This document shows, piece by piece, positions 15,815 to 23,951 of a stretch of DNA of 64,000 bases. The stretch spans positions 806,001 to 870,000 of the forward strand of contig CAVUCL010000005.1 in NCBI GenBank assembly GCA_963740055.1, given 5' to 3'. Each line of letters starts with the position of its first letter. The stretch's first letter is position 1. Origin of the DNA: WHSW01 sp963740055. Lineage in GTDB: Bacteria; Actinomycetota; Thermoleophilia; Solirubrobacterales; 70-9. The translations under genes and the position numbers were made by a program. The notes under the pieces were generated by a model. The model was given only the letters and a program-made list of their open reading frames with translations. It was not told where the DNA came from and did not search any database.

Positions 15815-16207
15815 CTACTCCGCCAGCCCGGCGGCTTCGAGGGCTTCTTCGAGCGTGTAGTAGCCCTCGACCCGAGCGATCTTCCCATCGGCGACCGTGT
15901 AGACGAGGTGGAGATCCATCTCGACCTCCATGCCGGTGTTCCTTCCGCGCCCCCAGGCGCGATTGAGAACGAGGATCTTGTCCTCTGGAGCATCGCGCAC
16001 TTCGCTCGGACGGAACTCCCACTCCTCGAACGCCTCGCTGACCTCGCGGACCCAGTCCCGAAGCCCCTGCGGCCCGGCGGCATTATTGAAGGGCGACCCC
16101 GGTGCGTTTATCAGTTCGACGTCTGGCCTGTAGAGGCTGAGATCCATGTCGCGGGTTGCGAATGCCGCCAGCACCCTGCGAACGATCTCCACGTTCTCCT
16201 GCGACAT
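15815..16207 (-). CDS. SnoaL-like/NTF2-fold protein
   Basis: A 130-residue protein of the SnoaL-like polyketide-cyclase family (NTF2 fold). The start MSQENVEIVRRVLAAFATRD, the central GPQGLRDWVREVSEAFEEWEF, VLVLNRAWGRGR and the end HLVYTVADGKIARVEGYYT are all family landmarks. Many Thermoleophilia-type genomes carry numerous such genes; individual substrates are unknown. The ATG at 16207 lies 9 nt after a GATACT box with no Shine-Dalgarno, so it is probably leaderless. A truncated copy follows directly downstream. Base composition is closer to that of its island neighbours than to that of the core genes. Confidence 0.75.
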   Translation of the reverse strand: MSQENVEIVRRVLAAFATRDMDLSLYRPDVELINAPGSPFNNAAGPQGLRDWVREVSEAFEEWEFRPSEVRDAPEDKILVLNRAWGRGRNTGMEVEMDLHLVYTVADGKIARVEGYYTLEEALEAAGLAE

Positions 16208-16216
16208 CGCCCGCGC

Positions 16217-16222
16217 AGTATC
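16217..16222 (-). promoter_or_regulatory. leaderless-type -10 box GATACT
   Basis: GATACT ends 9 nt before the ATG at 16207 in the context GGCGAGATACTGCG. The same context precedes the gene starting at 11962. Confidence 0.5.
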
Positions 16223-16503
16223 TCGCCTGGACGCGGCAGGCTCTGCGGTGGCCGAGGTCGAGCGGCAGGAATCCGCTTGACAGAGCCAATCAAGACGCCC
16301 ATAAGCCAGTCTAGGTCTTGCTGCTTTGAGGTAAGTTTCTCCCACTTTGCGGTAATCCGCACGCTACAAACGCCATTTGCCCCCTTAGGCGGGAGAGCCT
16401 GGGCCATGACATGGATAGCCGAACGGACTCGGCTGGTTTCCGCTCCGACTTGGGGTGGGCGTTCACACCGACACGGACGTCAAGAACGGAAGGAGGAAGA
16501 GCG

Positions 16504-16791
16504 ATGCGCACAATCAAGCTCTTCTCAGCCCTCGTAGTGACGGTGGGCGCGCTCGCGTGGGCGGCTATGCCGACCCTGGCGGGGCCGCTACCGGACAACT
16601 GCACGAAGGATCGTGGCACGGTTACCTGCACGACCTTCGACGGACCGGGCAACAACCAGGCCGGGGTTGGCACCACGACATCCGACGAGACTCAGGGGAA
16701 TACCGAGAACACCTCCCCCGAGCCTCAGGACTTGGAGTCGAGCTCGTCCTGCAAGCCGCCGAGCTCGTCGGGTAAGCCCTGCAATCCGTAG
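16504..16791 (+). CDS. small secreted Ser/Thr-rich protein with four cysteines
   Basis: A 95-residue protein with a signal peptide (MRTIKLFSALVVTVGALAWA, cleavage probably after MPTLA). The mature part holds a CTKDRGTVTC loop, a Gly/Asn/Thr-rich middle with many hydroxyl residues, and a CKPPSSSGKPC loop before the stop. Two short Cys loops around a flexible core suggest a small disulfide-stabilised extracellular peptide. The Shine-Dalgarno GGAAGGAGGA is strong. A stable hairpin follows the gene. No family is assigned; similar short secreted proteins are, to my knowledge, seen in related genomes, but this was not checked. Confidence 0.6.
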   Translation: MRTIKLFSALVVTVGALAWAAMPTLAGPLPDNCTKDRGTVTCTTFDGPGNNQAGVGTTTSDETQGNTENTSPEPQDLESSSSCKPPSSSGKPCNP

Positions 16792-16839
16792 GTCTGGGCC
16801 TCGACTGATCTAGCGCCTCCCTAGGCGACTGAGCAGCAC

Positions 16840-16870
16840 GCGGGTCGACCCTGAAACGGGGCCGACCCGC
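16840..16870 (+). terminator. hairpin terminator after the small secreted protein
   Basis: GCGGGTCG (16840-16847) pairs with CGACCCGC (16863-16870), and an inner CCC/GGG pair closes a TGAAAC loop. It lies 48 bp past the stop of the gene ending at 16791. No T-run. Confidence 0.6.
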
Positions 16871-16875
16871 GGCGG

Positions 16876-17069
16876 CCCCTTCAGCCCTACGAGCCGACCC
16901 ACGACAAGGATCCGGGGTTCACGTTCCGGGTCTATCAGCGAGCGGTGAAGCGACGTGATCGGCTCGCGGCGCGTACCTCGCCGCCGTCGACGCAGCGCTC
17001 GACTGGGCACTAATGGGCACTACGGAGCAGGTCGAGGCCGCGGCGCGGGCTGAGGCGCTGGCCGTCTAG
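16876..17069 (+). pseudogene. C-terminal remnant of a tyrosine recombinase (integrase)
   Basis: Codons from about 16879 read PYEPTHDKDPGFTFRVYQRAV, which resembles the end of actinobacterial phage/ICE integrases: the H-x-x-D-P-x-F-T-x-R-V-Y block carrying the catalytic Tyr, followed by KRRDRLAA. One frame shift later it continues YLAAVDAALDWALMGTTEQV and ends EAAARAEALAV at the TAG 17067-17069. No upstream catalytic core (R..HxxR) is present, so it is dead. It sits 37 bp from the 3' end of tRNA-Gly, the classic integration site, and marks this side of a decayed element. Confidence 0.6.
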
Positions 17070-17078
17070 ACGCAGAAA

Positions 17079-17096
17079 CCCCCGATCTAGCGGGGG
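17079..17096 (-). terminator. rho-independent terminator of tRNA-Gly
   Basis: On the minus strand CCCCCG-CTAGAT-CGGGGG is followed by TTTCT. It begins 10 nt beyond the tRNA 3' end, in the right orientation for that gene. Confidence 0.75.
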
Positions 17097-17105
17097 CTTC
17101 TGAAG

Positions 17106-17179
17106 AGCGGCTGATGGGATTCGAACCCACGACCTTCTGCATGGCAAGCAGACGCTCTAGCCAACTGAGCTACAGCCGC
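17106..17179 (-). tRNA. tRNA-Gly (anticodon GCC)
   Basis: On the minus strand the acceptor stem GCGGCTG/CAGCCGC, D arm, anticodon arm TCTGC-TTGCCAT-GCAGA with anticodon GCC, variable loop and T arm GTGGG-TTCGAAT-CCCAT form a complete 74-nt tRNA. The discriminator is U. CCA is not encoded. A terminator follows, and a recombinase remnant lies next to its 3' end. Confidence 0.95.
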
Positions 17180-17203
17180 GCGAGCCGCGAGTATAGGGCG
17201 CGG

Positions 17204-17716
17204 CTAGGCCCGGTCGAGCTCGGCGAGCAGGTCGGTGATGTCGAGCGGGGCGCTGAACATCGCCACCCGTTTCGGGTCCTCGGGGTCGCGCGGCCACTGC
17301 TCCGCGGGGCGATCCCAGTAGAGCTCGACCCCGTTGCCGTCCGGGTCGCGCACGTAGAGCGCCTCGCTGACGCCGTGGTCGGAGGCGCCGGTGAGCGCGA
17401 CCCCGGCCCGCTGCACCCGGTCCAGGGCGACGGCGAGCGCGCGCCGGGTCGGGTAGCGCACCGCGACGTGAAAGAGGCCCGTGGTTCCGGGCGCCGGCGG
17501 CGAGCCGCCCTTCGACTCCCACGTGTTGAGGCCGATGTGGTGGTGATAGCCGCCGGCCGAGATGAACGCCGCGTCCTCGCCGAAGCGGTCCATGAGCTCG
17601 AAGCCGAGCACGCCCGACCAGAACCCGAGCGCCCGCTCGATGTCGGCGACCTTGAGGTGAACGTGGCCGATGTCGGCGCCGGCGTCGATCGGCGGCTGTC
17701 CGGCGGTGTCACTCAT
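17204..17716 (-). CDS. VOC family ring-cleavage-dioxygenase-like protein
   Basis: A 170-residue protein with two VOC half-modules. The first begins IGHVHLKVADIERALGFW, the second LFHVAVRYPTRRALAVALDRV and ends VRDPDGNGVELYWDRP. His in GHVHLKV, His in LFHVAV and Glu in GVELYW match the 2-His-1-Glu metal triad of catechol 2,3-dioxygenase-type extradiol enzymes, and HHHIGLNTW is a typical CatE-family motif. It is therefore a candidate catechol-type dioxygenase or a related lactoylglutathione-lyase-like enzyme. It is transcribed towards tRNA-Gly, with 127 bp separating it from the RNase HI gene upstream. Confidence 0.75.
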   Translation of the reverse strand: MSDTAGQPPIDAGADIGHVHLKVADIERALGFWSGVLGFELMDRFGEDAAFISAGGYHHHIGLNTWESKGGSPPAPGTTGLFHVAVRYPTRRALAVALDRVQRAGVALTGASDHGVSEALYVRDPDGNGVELYWDRPAEQWPRDPEDPKRVAMFSAPLDITDLLAELDRA

Positions 17717-17843
17717 CGCCGGGCTTTTGATCCGATCGAGGTCGGGTATTCCCTCACAGGGACCGAATACTGCCAGCAACGGGGCAGGGGAACCCTCGAG
17801 GTCACGGACCGAATGGGCGCAAACCGGTACCCCCGCGGCGCCG

Positions 17844-18254
17844 TCAGCCGGCCATCTCGTCCAGCGCTTCGTTGACGAGACGGTCGGCGGCGGCGTTGTG
17901 CTCGCGGCGCACGTGGCGGATCGACCAGCGCTCGAGCCCGGAGAGCGCGGTGCGGACCGCGGCGTGGAGCTCGCGCAGGCCGCTGTCCTTGACCTTGTAG
18001 CGACCCTGGACCTGGCGCACGATCAGCTCCGAGTCGCCGACCAGCTCGACCTCGCTCGCGCCGAGCTCGGTCGCGAGCTCGATCCCGAGCATCAGCGCCC
18101 TGTACTCGGCGACGTTGTTGGTCGCGCGCCCGATCCGCTCCGCGCGGCTCGCGATCGGCTCCCCCTCCGGGGTCGCGGCGACCGCGGCGATCGCCGCCGG
18201 GCCGGGATTGCCCCGGGCACCGCCGTCGACGTTGACGACCACCCGCTCAGGCAC
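17844..18254 (-). CDS. rnhA: RNase HI-family protein (reverse-transcriptase-like RNase H fold)
   Basis: A 136-residue RNase H-fold protein. The four acidic catalytic positions are present: Asp in VNVDGGARGNPG, Glu in NNVAEYRALMLG, Asp in LVGDSELIVRQVQG and Asp in REHNAAADRLVNEA. It should cleave RNA in RNA-DNA hybrids, as actinobacterial single-domain RNase HI proteins do. Here it is not fused to CobC. Its ATG at 18254 overlaps by 8 bp the stop of the zinc-ribbon gene upstream, so translation is probably coupled. The symbol denotes the family; orthology to E. coli rnhA is not tested. Confidence 0.85.
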   Translation of the reverse strand: MPERVVVNVDGGARGNPGPAAIAAVAATPEGEPIASRAERIGRATNNVAEYRALMLGIELATELGASEVELVGDSELIVRQVQGRYKVKDSGLRELHAAVRTALSGLERWSIRHVRREHNAAADRLVNEALDEMAG

Positions 18255-18858
18255 GGCTGACCGCGCCGTCCTCGCCGGCGCTCGCGTTCCACTCGCGCTC
18301 GGCCGGGTCGAGCTCGGAGATCTCGCTGCCGTGGGCGAGCTCGGAGACCGTCCCGTCCTCGACCCGCCACCGATACCAGGAGAGCTCCCAGGCGACGACG
18401 ATCGTCGCCGCCTGTTCCCCGTCGTCGAGCACCGTCACCTGCGGCTCCCCGAGCGAACGGATCAGCCCGGCGACCGTGCGCGCCTGCTCGGCGTCGTTGA
18501 AGACCTCGAGCGGGTCGCGCGGCGCGGCGGGGACGGGCTCGGGCCCCGGCTCGGGCTCCTGCTCCGGCGGCGGCGCGGGTGGCGGCTCACCGGGGTCCGC
18601 CGGCGGCTCGCGCCGCGTGTCGGCGAGTCGCGAGAGGCGCTCGCGCAGCCCGGCGCCGACCTGCATCCGCCGGCGGCGCGCCGGCGGCGCGGCCCTCGTC
18701 GCCTCGCCCCCCGCGGGCACCCAGCCGCCGGCCTCGGCGCGCGGCATGCACAGGGCGCAGACGCCGACCGTCTCACCCTCCGGGTCTACGTACTCGCTGA
18801 CCCGCTCGCCGCGCAGGATCGTGCGCCCGCAGATCGCGCAGGAGGAGAACTCGGTCAC
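18247..18858 (-). CDS. zinc-ribbon-headed protein with Pro/Glu linker, function unknown
   Basis: A 203-residue protein. Residues 1-40 contain two CxxC pairs (CAICGRTILRGE and VCALCMPRAEAG), a small zinc ribbon. A basic helix (ARRRRMQVGAGLRERLSRL) follows, then a Pro/Glu-rich linker of about 35 residues, and a C-terminal domain of about 80 residues starting PLEVFNDAEQARTVAGLIRSLG and containing ATIVVAWELSWYRWRVE. The start is GTG 18858, 5 nt after the EF-G2 stop, and the stop overlaps the RNase HI start by 8 bp, so all three genes probably form one operon. This would fit a nucleic-acid-linked role, but no function is known to me. Confidence 0.7.
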   Translation of the reverse strand: MTEFSSCAICGRTILRGERVSEYVDPEGETVGVCALCMPRAEAGGWVPAGGEATRAAPPARRRRMQVGAGLRERLSRLADTRREPPADPGEPPPAPPPEQEPEPGPEPVPAAPRDPLEVFNDAEQARTVAGLIRSLGEPQVTVLDDGEQAATIVVAWELSWYRWRVEDGTVSELAHGSEISELDPAEREWNASAGEDGAVSRA

Positions 18859-18863
18859 CGCGA

Positions 18864-20967
18864 CTAGGCGTTGACGCCCTGCTCGTCGGCGGCGTTCGCC
18901 GCCGCGATCACCTTCTGCGCGATGTGGCCCGGGACCTCCTCGTAGCGCAGGAACTCCATCGTGTAGTCGCCGCGCCCGCCGGTGATCGCGCGCAGGTCGG
19001 GCGCGTAGTCGAGCACCTCGGCCATCGGCACCTCGGCCTTGATCTCGGTCGCGGTGCCCTTCGGCTCCATCCCGAGCGGGTGCCCGCGGCGCGAGTTGAG
19101 GTCGCCGATCACGTCGCCGACCGCGTCCTCGGGGACCGCGATCGCGAGCTGCATGATCGGCTCGAGCAGGTAGGCGTCGGCCTCGGCGACCGCCTGCTTG
19201 AACGCCATCGAGCCGGCGATCTTGAACGCCATCTCCGAGGAGTCGACGTTGTGGTGCTGGCCGTCGTAGAGGCGCACCTTGACGTCCTTGATCGGATAGC
19301 CGGCGAGCACCCCGGAGGCCATCGCCTCGACGATCCCCTTCTCGACCGCGGGAATGAAGCCGCCCGGGATCACGCCGCCCTTGATCGCGTTCACGAACTC
19401 GAACCCGGCGCCCTGCTCGTTGGGCTCGATCTCGATGTGGCAGTCGCCGAACTGTCCCCGGCCGCCGGTCTGCTTCTTGTAGCGACCGTGCGCCTTGGCC
19501 GCGGCCCTGATCGTCTCCAGGTAGGGCACCTCGCGGCGGGTGGAGCTCGATCTCGGCCCCGAAGCGGCGCTTGATCCGGTCGACGATCACCTCGACGTGG
19601 ATCTGGGTCAGCCCGGCGATGATCTGCTCGCCCGTCTCGGGGTCGCGGTGCACGTCGAGCGTCGGGTCCTCCTCGGAGAGCCGGCGGATCGCGGTCGCCG
19701 CCTTCTCCTCGTCGCCCTTGGACTTGGGCTCATACGCGAACGCCATCACCGGCGCCGGGAGGTCGAGCGCCGCGAACCGCACCGGGTTGTCCTTCGCCGC
19801 GAGCACGTCGCCGGCGCGCGTCTCGCGCAGCTTCGGCACCGCGCCGATGTCGCCCGGCCCGAGCTCGTCGATCGGCTGCATCTCCTTGCCCTCGGGCGCG
19901 GCGAGCTGGCCGATGCGCTCCTTCTCGCGCCGGGTCACGTTCTGGGCGTGGGAGTCGGAGGCGAGGACACCGGAGACGACGCGCAGCAAGTTGATCCGGC
20001 CGGTGTAGGGGTCGGCGGTCGTCTTGAACACGAACGCGACCAGGTCGCCTTCGGGGTCGGGCGGGATCTCGATCGCGACCGCCTCGTCGCCGCTGCCGAT
20101 CGTCGCGCGCAGCGGCCCGCGCATCGCCGGCGAGGGCAGGTCCTCGACCAGCGCCTCGAGCAGCCGGTTCGTGCCCAGGTTCTTGGTCGCGACCCCGCAG
20201 GTGACCGGGAACAGGTGGCCCTCGGTGACCCCCTTCTTCAGCGCCGTGACGATCTCGTCGTGGGCGATCTCCTCGCCCTCGAGGTAACGCTCCATGAGCT
20301 CGTCGGAGTTCTCGGCGACCTCGTCCATGAGCTTCTCGCGGTACTCCTCCGCCAGCTCGGCGAGCTCGGCCGGGATCTCGACCCGCTTCGAGTGCCCGCG
20401 CCCCTCGTCGGTGTGCTCGAAGGCGACCATGTCGATCAGGTCGATCACGCCGCGGACCTCGTGCTCGGCGCCGATCGGGATCTCGGTCGCGACGACGTGC
20501 GGGCCGAAGGCCTCCTTGAGCGAGTCGAGGGCGCGGAAGAAGTCGGCGCGCTCGCGGTCGAGCATGTTGACGAACACCAGTCGCGGCAGGCCCTCGGCGT
20601 CGGCGCGGCGCCAGAGCCGCTCCGTGTGCACCTCGACCCCCATCACGGCGTTGATCACGACCACGGCGGCGTCGACCACCCGCAGCGCTCCCAGCGCCTC
20701 GGCGATGAAGCTCTGGTCGCCCGGGGTGTCGATCATGTTCACCTTGCGGCCCTCGTGCTCGAACGAGGTCACCGCGGCGCCGATCGACATCTCGCGCTCC
20801 TGCTCGTCGGGCTCGAAGTCGCAGACGGTGGTCCCGTCCTCGACCCGGCCGAGGCGGTTGATCACCCCCGACTCGTAGAGGATCGCCTCGGCGAGGCTCG
20901 TCTTGCCGCTCCCCCGGTGACCTACAAGCGCGACGTTGCGGATGCGGTCGGGGGGCTTGTGCGGCAT
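18864..20967 (-). CDS. elongation factor G-like protein (EF-G2 type), one-base frame break
   Basis: About 701 residues with the full EF-G domain order: G domain (GHRGSGKTSLAEAIL at residues 16-30, DTPG switch at about 80), domain II, domain III, domain IV (YKKQTGGRGQFGDCHIEIEP) and domain V (GGRGDYTMEFLRYEEVPGHI). The G4 motif reads NMLDRE where canonical EF-G has NKMD, and the gene is outside a str operon, both typical of the EF-G2 paralogue whose role in translation is unclear. The frame breaks near 19537-19545 between ELHPPR and EVPYLETI, where one base seems missing. Transcription is probably leaderless from TATATT, 6 nt before the ATG. Confidence 0.8.
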
Positions 20968-20973
20968 TGCCCC

Positions 20974-20979
20974 AATATA
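20974..20979 (-). promoter_or_regulatory. leaderless-type -10 box TATATT
   Basis: TATATT ends 6 nt before the ATG at 20967. It is an unusually AT-rich run in a GC-rich spacer between the EF-G2 and sigma-factor genes. Confidence 0.5.
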
Positions 20980-20992
20980 TGCGAACCGACGC

Positions 20993-21766
20993 TCAGGGCC
21001 GGAAGCGGCTGCGGAGGCCGATCACGGCCTTGGTGTGCAGCTGCGAGACGCGCGACTCGGTCACCCCGAGCACCTCGCCGATCTCGCGCAGGGTCAGGTT
21101 CTCGTAGTAGTAGAGGGCGATCACGAGCCGCTCGCGCTCCGGCAGGTGCTCGATCGCCTCGGCGAGGCGGTCCTTGAGCTCCGAGGTCTGCGCCTCGGCC
21201 TCGGGATCGACGGCGGCCGGGTCCTGGATCGTGTCGAGGACCGAGATCTGGCTGCCGCCCTCGGGGTCGGCGAAGGTCCAGAGGTCATCGAGCGCGAGCA
21301 CCGAGGAGTTGGCGATCTGCAGCAGCGCGTCGTTGAAGTCATCGACCGACATCTCGAGCTTCTCCGCCATCTCCTCGTCGGTCGGCGCGCGCCCGAGCTT
21401 CGCCTCGAGCGCCGCGTGCGCCCGCTCGACGTCGCGGGCACGCGAGCGGACCGAGCGCGGGACCCAGTCGAGCGAGCGCAGCTCGTCGATGATCGCGCCC
21501 TTGACCCGGGCGACGGCGAAGGTCTCGAACTTGATGTCGCGCTCGGTGTCGAAGCGCTCGATCGCCCCGATCAGGCCGAGCAGTCCGTAGGAGATCAGGT
21601 CCGATTCCTCGACGTGCGAGGGCAAGCCCGACGCCATCCGGCCGGCGATGAACTTGACCAGCGGCGAGTAGGCGACCACGAGGCGCTCGCGCGCCTTCTC
21701 GTCGCCATCGGTCTTGTAGCGGCGCCACAGGTCGCGCAGCTCGACTGCCTTGACGTTCGTCTCCAT
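20993..21766 (-). CDS. whiG: RNA polymerase sigma factor, FliA/WhiG family
   Basis: A 257-residue group 3 sigma factor. Region 2 reads LVVAYSPLVKFIAGRM through YGLLGLIGAIERFDTERDIKFETFAVARVKGAIIDELRSLDWVPRS, region 3 is KLGRAPTDEEMAEKLEMS, and region 4 is LPERERLVIALYYYENLTLREIGEVLGVTESRVSQLHTKA. This composition is that of FliA (motility) and WhiG (sporulation) sigma factors. No flagellar gene is in the window, so the role is open; WhiG-like is the usual actinobacterial name. It lies between xerD and EF-G2, all on the same strand. Partner anti-sigma factors may include the MEDS protein, but that is speculative. Confidence 0.85.
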   Translation of the reverse strand: METNVKAVELRDLWRRYKTDGDEKARERLVVAYSPLVKFIAGRMASGLPSHVEESDLISYGLLGLIGAIERFDTERDIKFETFAVARVKGAIIDELRSLDWVPRSVRSRARDVERAHAALEAKLGRAPTDEEMAEKLEMSVDDFNDALLQIANSSVLALDDLWTFADPEGGSQISVLDTIQDPAAVDPEAEAQTSELKDRLAEAIEHLPERERLVIALYYYENLTLREIGEVLGVTESRVSQLHTKAVIGLRSRFRP

Positions 21767-21818
21767 GCGTCCCCTCGGGGAACGTTACCTTCGCATCGAT
21801 CGATCAGGGGCCATACGA

Positions 21819-22752
21819 CTAGGCGCGCGGGTGGGACTTTGCGTACTCGCTCGCGAGCCGCGAGGGCTCGACGCGGGTGTAGACCTGGGTCGTGGAGATG
21901 CTCGCGTGGCCGAGCAGCTCCTGGATCGCACGCAGGTCGGCACCGCCCTCGAGCAGGTGGGTGGCGAACGAGTGGCGCAGCGTGTGCGGTGAGATCCGCC
22001 CGGCGACGGCCGCCTCGCGGACCCACTTGTGCAGCCGGCGGCGGACGTCGGACGGCGACAGGCGCCGGCCGCGGCGCGAGACGAACAGCGCCGGCTCCTC
22101 GCGCGGCGGCCCGAGCGCGTGGCGGGCGGTCTCGAGGTAGCGGCTCAGCGCGCGCTGCGCGGGCTCGCCGATCGGCACCAGGCGGGTCTTCGAGCCCTTG
22201 CCGGTGACGCGCACGGTCTCGGACTCGAAGTCGGTGTCGCCGAGGTCCAGCGAGACGATCTCGTCGGCGCGCAGGCCGCACGAGTAGGCGAGCTCGAACA
22301 GGGCCCGGTCGCGGACCTCGAGCGGCCCGCCGGCGGGGATCCGGTCGAGCAGGGCCGCGACCTCGTCGCGGCCGAGGACCCGTGGCAGGCGCGAGTCGCG
22401 CTTCGGCGTCGGCAGCAGGTCGGCCGGGTTGCTCTCCGCTGACGCCGGCGGCGACGAGCTGGCGGTGGAGGCCGCGCGCGGCGGCGAGCTTGCGCCCGAC
22501 GCTCGAGCGCGCGAGCCGGCGCTCGGAGAGCGAGGCGGCGTAGGCGCGCAGGTCGCGATAGGCGAGCGCGCCCGGCTCGCGGCCGCGAGCCGTCGCCCAG
22601 TCGGCGAGCTCGAGCAGGTCGCGACCGTAGGCCCGCAGGGTCGCCTCCGAGGCGCCCCGGGTGCGCAGCTCGCTCGCATAGCCCTCGAGCGCCGCTCGCC
22701 AGGCCGGGCTCGCCTCGAGCTGCTCGGCCGGCGGCTGGGGCATCGCGGTCAT
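21819..22752 (-). CDS. xerD: tyrosine recombinase XerC/XerD, one-base frame break
   Basis: Correcting one extra base near 22436-22455 gives 933 nt and 310 residues, the usual Xer length. The N-terminal SAM-like domain (SPAWRAALEGYASELRTRGAS, then SVGRKLAAARGLHRQLV) is in one frame, and the catalytic part (NPADLLPTPKRDSRLPRVLG onward) in the other. Active-site residues are visible: Arg in YSCGLRADEIVSL, Lys in VTGKGSKTRLVPIG, HTLRHSFATHLLEGGADLR, GHASISTTQVYTRV with the catalytic Tyr. It resolves chromosome dimers at dif. The start is at 22752 (MTAMPQPP) or 22743. The break is more likely an assembly error than decay. Confidence 0.8.
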
Positions 22753-22818
22753 GCGAGCAGCTTCGCCACCTCGCCGCCTACGCCTGCCCACGCACCGAGC
22801 CGCCCGGCCGGGCGGCCG

Positions 22819-23895
22819 TCAGCCGATGTAGATCGGGGTCCCTACGTCGACCTGGTCGTAGAGCTCGATCACGTCCGGGATCGACATCCGCACGCAGCCG
22901 TGCGACGCGGCGCTGCCGAGCGAGCCGACGTCGTCGGTGCCGTGGATCCCGGCGCCGGCGTAGATCCCCATCCAGCGCTCCTTGAGCGGGTTCTCGGGAA
23001 CGCCGCCGGGGACCGTGGTCCCGGCGAGGTCGCCGGCCCAGTCGGAGTCGGGCACGTTCCAGACCGGGTCGACCGCCATGCTCTCGATGCTGTAGGTGCC
23101 GACCGGGGTGTCGAATCCCTGGGCGCCGATCGCGACCGTGTAGGTCTTGACCTGCTCGAGGTCCTTCCAGAGCGTGAGCTCGAAGCTCCCGCGGTTGACC
23201 GTGATGTAGGTCGGGTACTGCGCCGCGAGCTCCTCGGTGGTCACCTCGGGCTCGATCGTGTCGACCGGGAGCCCGACCGTGCGCCGGTGCGGGCTCTGCA
23301 CCGCCGACTCGAGCTTCGAGCGCAGCGCGCCCGCGTCGACGGCGACGCCGTCGGAGCCCTTGACCGGGCTCAGCGAGGTCGTGCTCGGCTCGATCGAGGC
23401 GTTGACCGGGTCGCGGTTGACGGCGGTCTCGACCTTGGCGATGAACTCGTCCAGGGCCTTGTTCGAGTAGGTGATCTGAGGCGCGATCGCGACGTCGACC
23501 TCGCCTCCGGTCGCGTAGCGCCAGACGCGGGTCGGCAGGCCGCCCTCCTGGCTCTCGGCGAGCGCGCGGTCGACCATCCCGCCGACGTCGGAGGTTACCT
23601 CGAGCTTCTCCGGCGAGATCTGGTACTCGACGCCCTCGAAGGTCGCGGTGACCGGCTTTCGCAGCGGCTCGACGAGCGCGTCGTCGACCTCCTTGCGCGC
23701 CTGGTCGGAGCTCATCCCGCCGACGTCGACGCCGCCGATGGTGACGCCCTCGGCGATCTCACCCGAGCGCGAGTTGTCCCAGGCATAGGCGCCGACCGCG
23801 GCCACGAGCATGGCCACGACCAGCACGACGACGGTTATCTGCAGCTTTCGTCCCACGAGCTCTGCCGCAAGTGTAGAAAGGACCCCGACGGTCAT
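22819..23895 (-). CDS. L,D-transpeptidase with N-terminal VanW/peptidoglycan-binding-like domains
   Basis: A 358-residue exported cell-wall enzyme. One membrane helix near the N-terminus (LQITVVVLVVAMLVAAVGAY) is followed by repeated PG_binding_4-like segments (GVTIGGVDVGGMSSDQARKEV; FEGVEYQISPEKLEV), then the YkuD catalytic domain from about residue 235 (YITVNRGSFELTLWKDLEQVK) with the signature IHGTDDVGSLGSAASHGCVRM containing the nucleophile Cys. It forms 3-3 (L,D) peptidoglycan cross-links or anchors proteins to the wall. A GTG internal start (VGRKLQ) just before the helix is an alternative to 23895. It is downstream of the epimerase in the same orientation. Confidence 0.85.
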   Translation of the reverse strand: MTVGVLSTLAAELVGRKLQITVVVLVVAMLVAAVGAYAWDNSRSGEIAEGVTIGGVDVGGMSSDQARKEVDDALVEPLRKPVTATFEGVEYQISPEKLEVTSDVGGMVDRALAESQEGGLPTRVWRYATGGEVDVAIAPQITYSNKALDEFIAKVETAVNRDPVNASIEPSTTSLSPVKGSDGVAVDAGALRSKLESAVQSPHRRTVGLPVDTIEPEVTTEELAAQYPTYITVNRGSFELTLWKDLEQVKTYTVAIGAQGFDTPVGTYSIESMAVDPVWNVPDSDWAGDLAGTTVPGGVPENPLKERWMGIYAGAGIHGTDDVGSLGSAASHGCVRMSIPDVIELYDQVDVGTPIYIG

Positions 23896-23951
23896 CTACC
23901 CGTGCGTGCGGGGCTGCAACCGCTAGTTCAGTTCGAAACGAGGACGCTCGC

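Noticed and set aside
19540..21177. A 545-codon open frame on the plus strand
   Set aside because: It lies opposite EF-G2 and the sigma factor and shows no protein family features.
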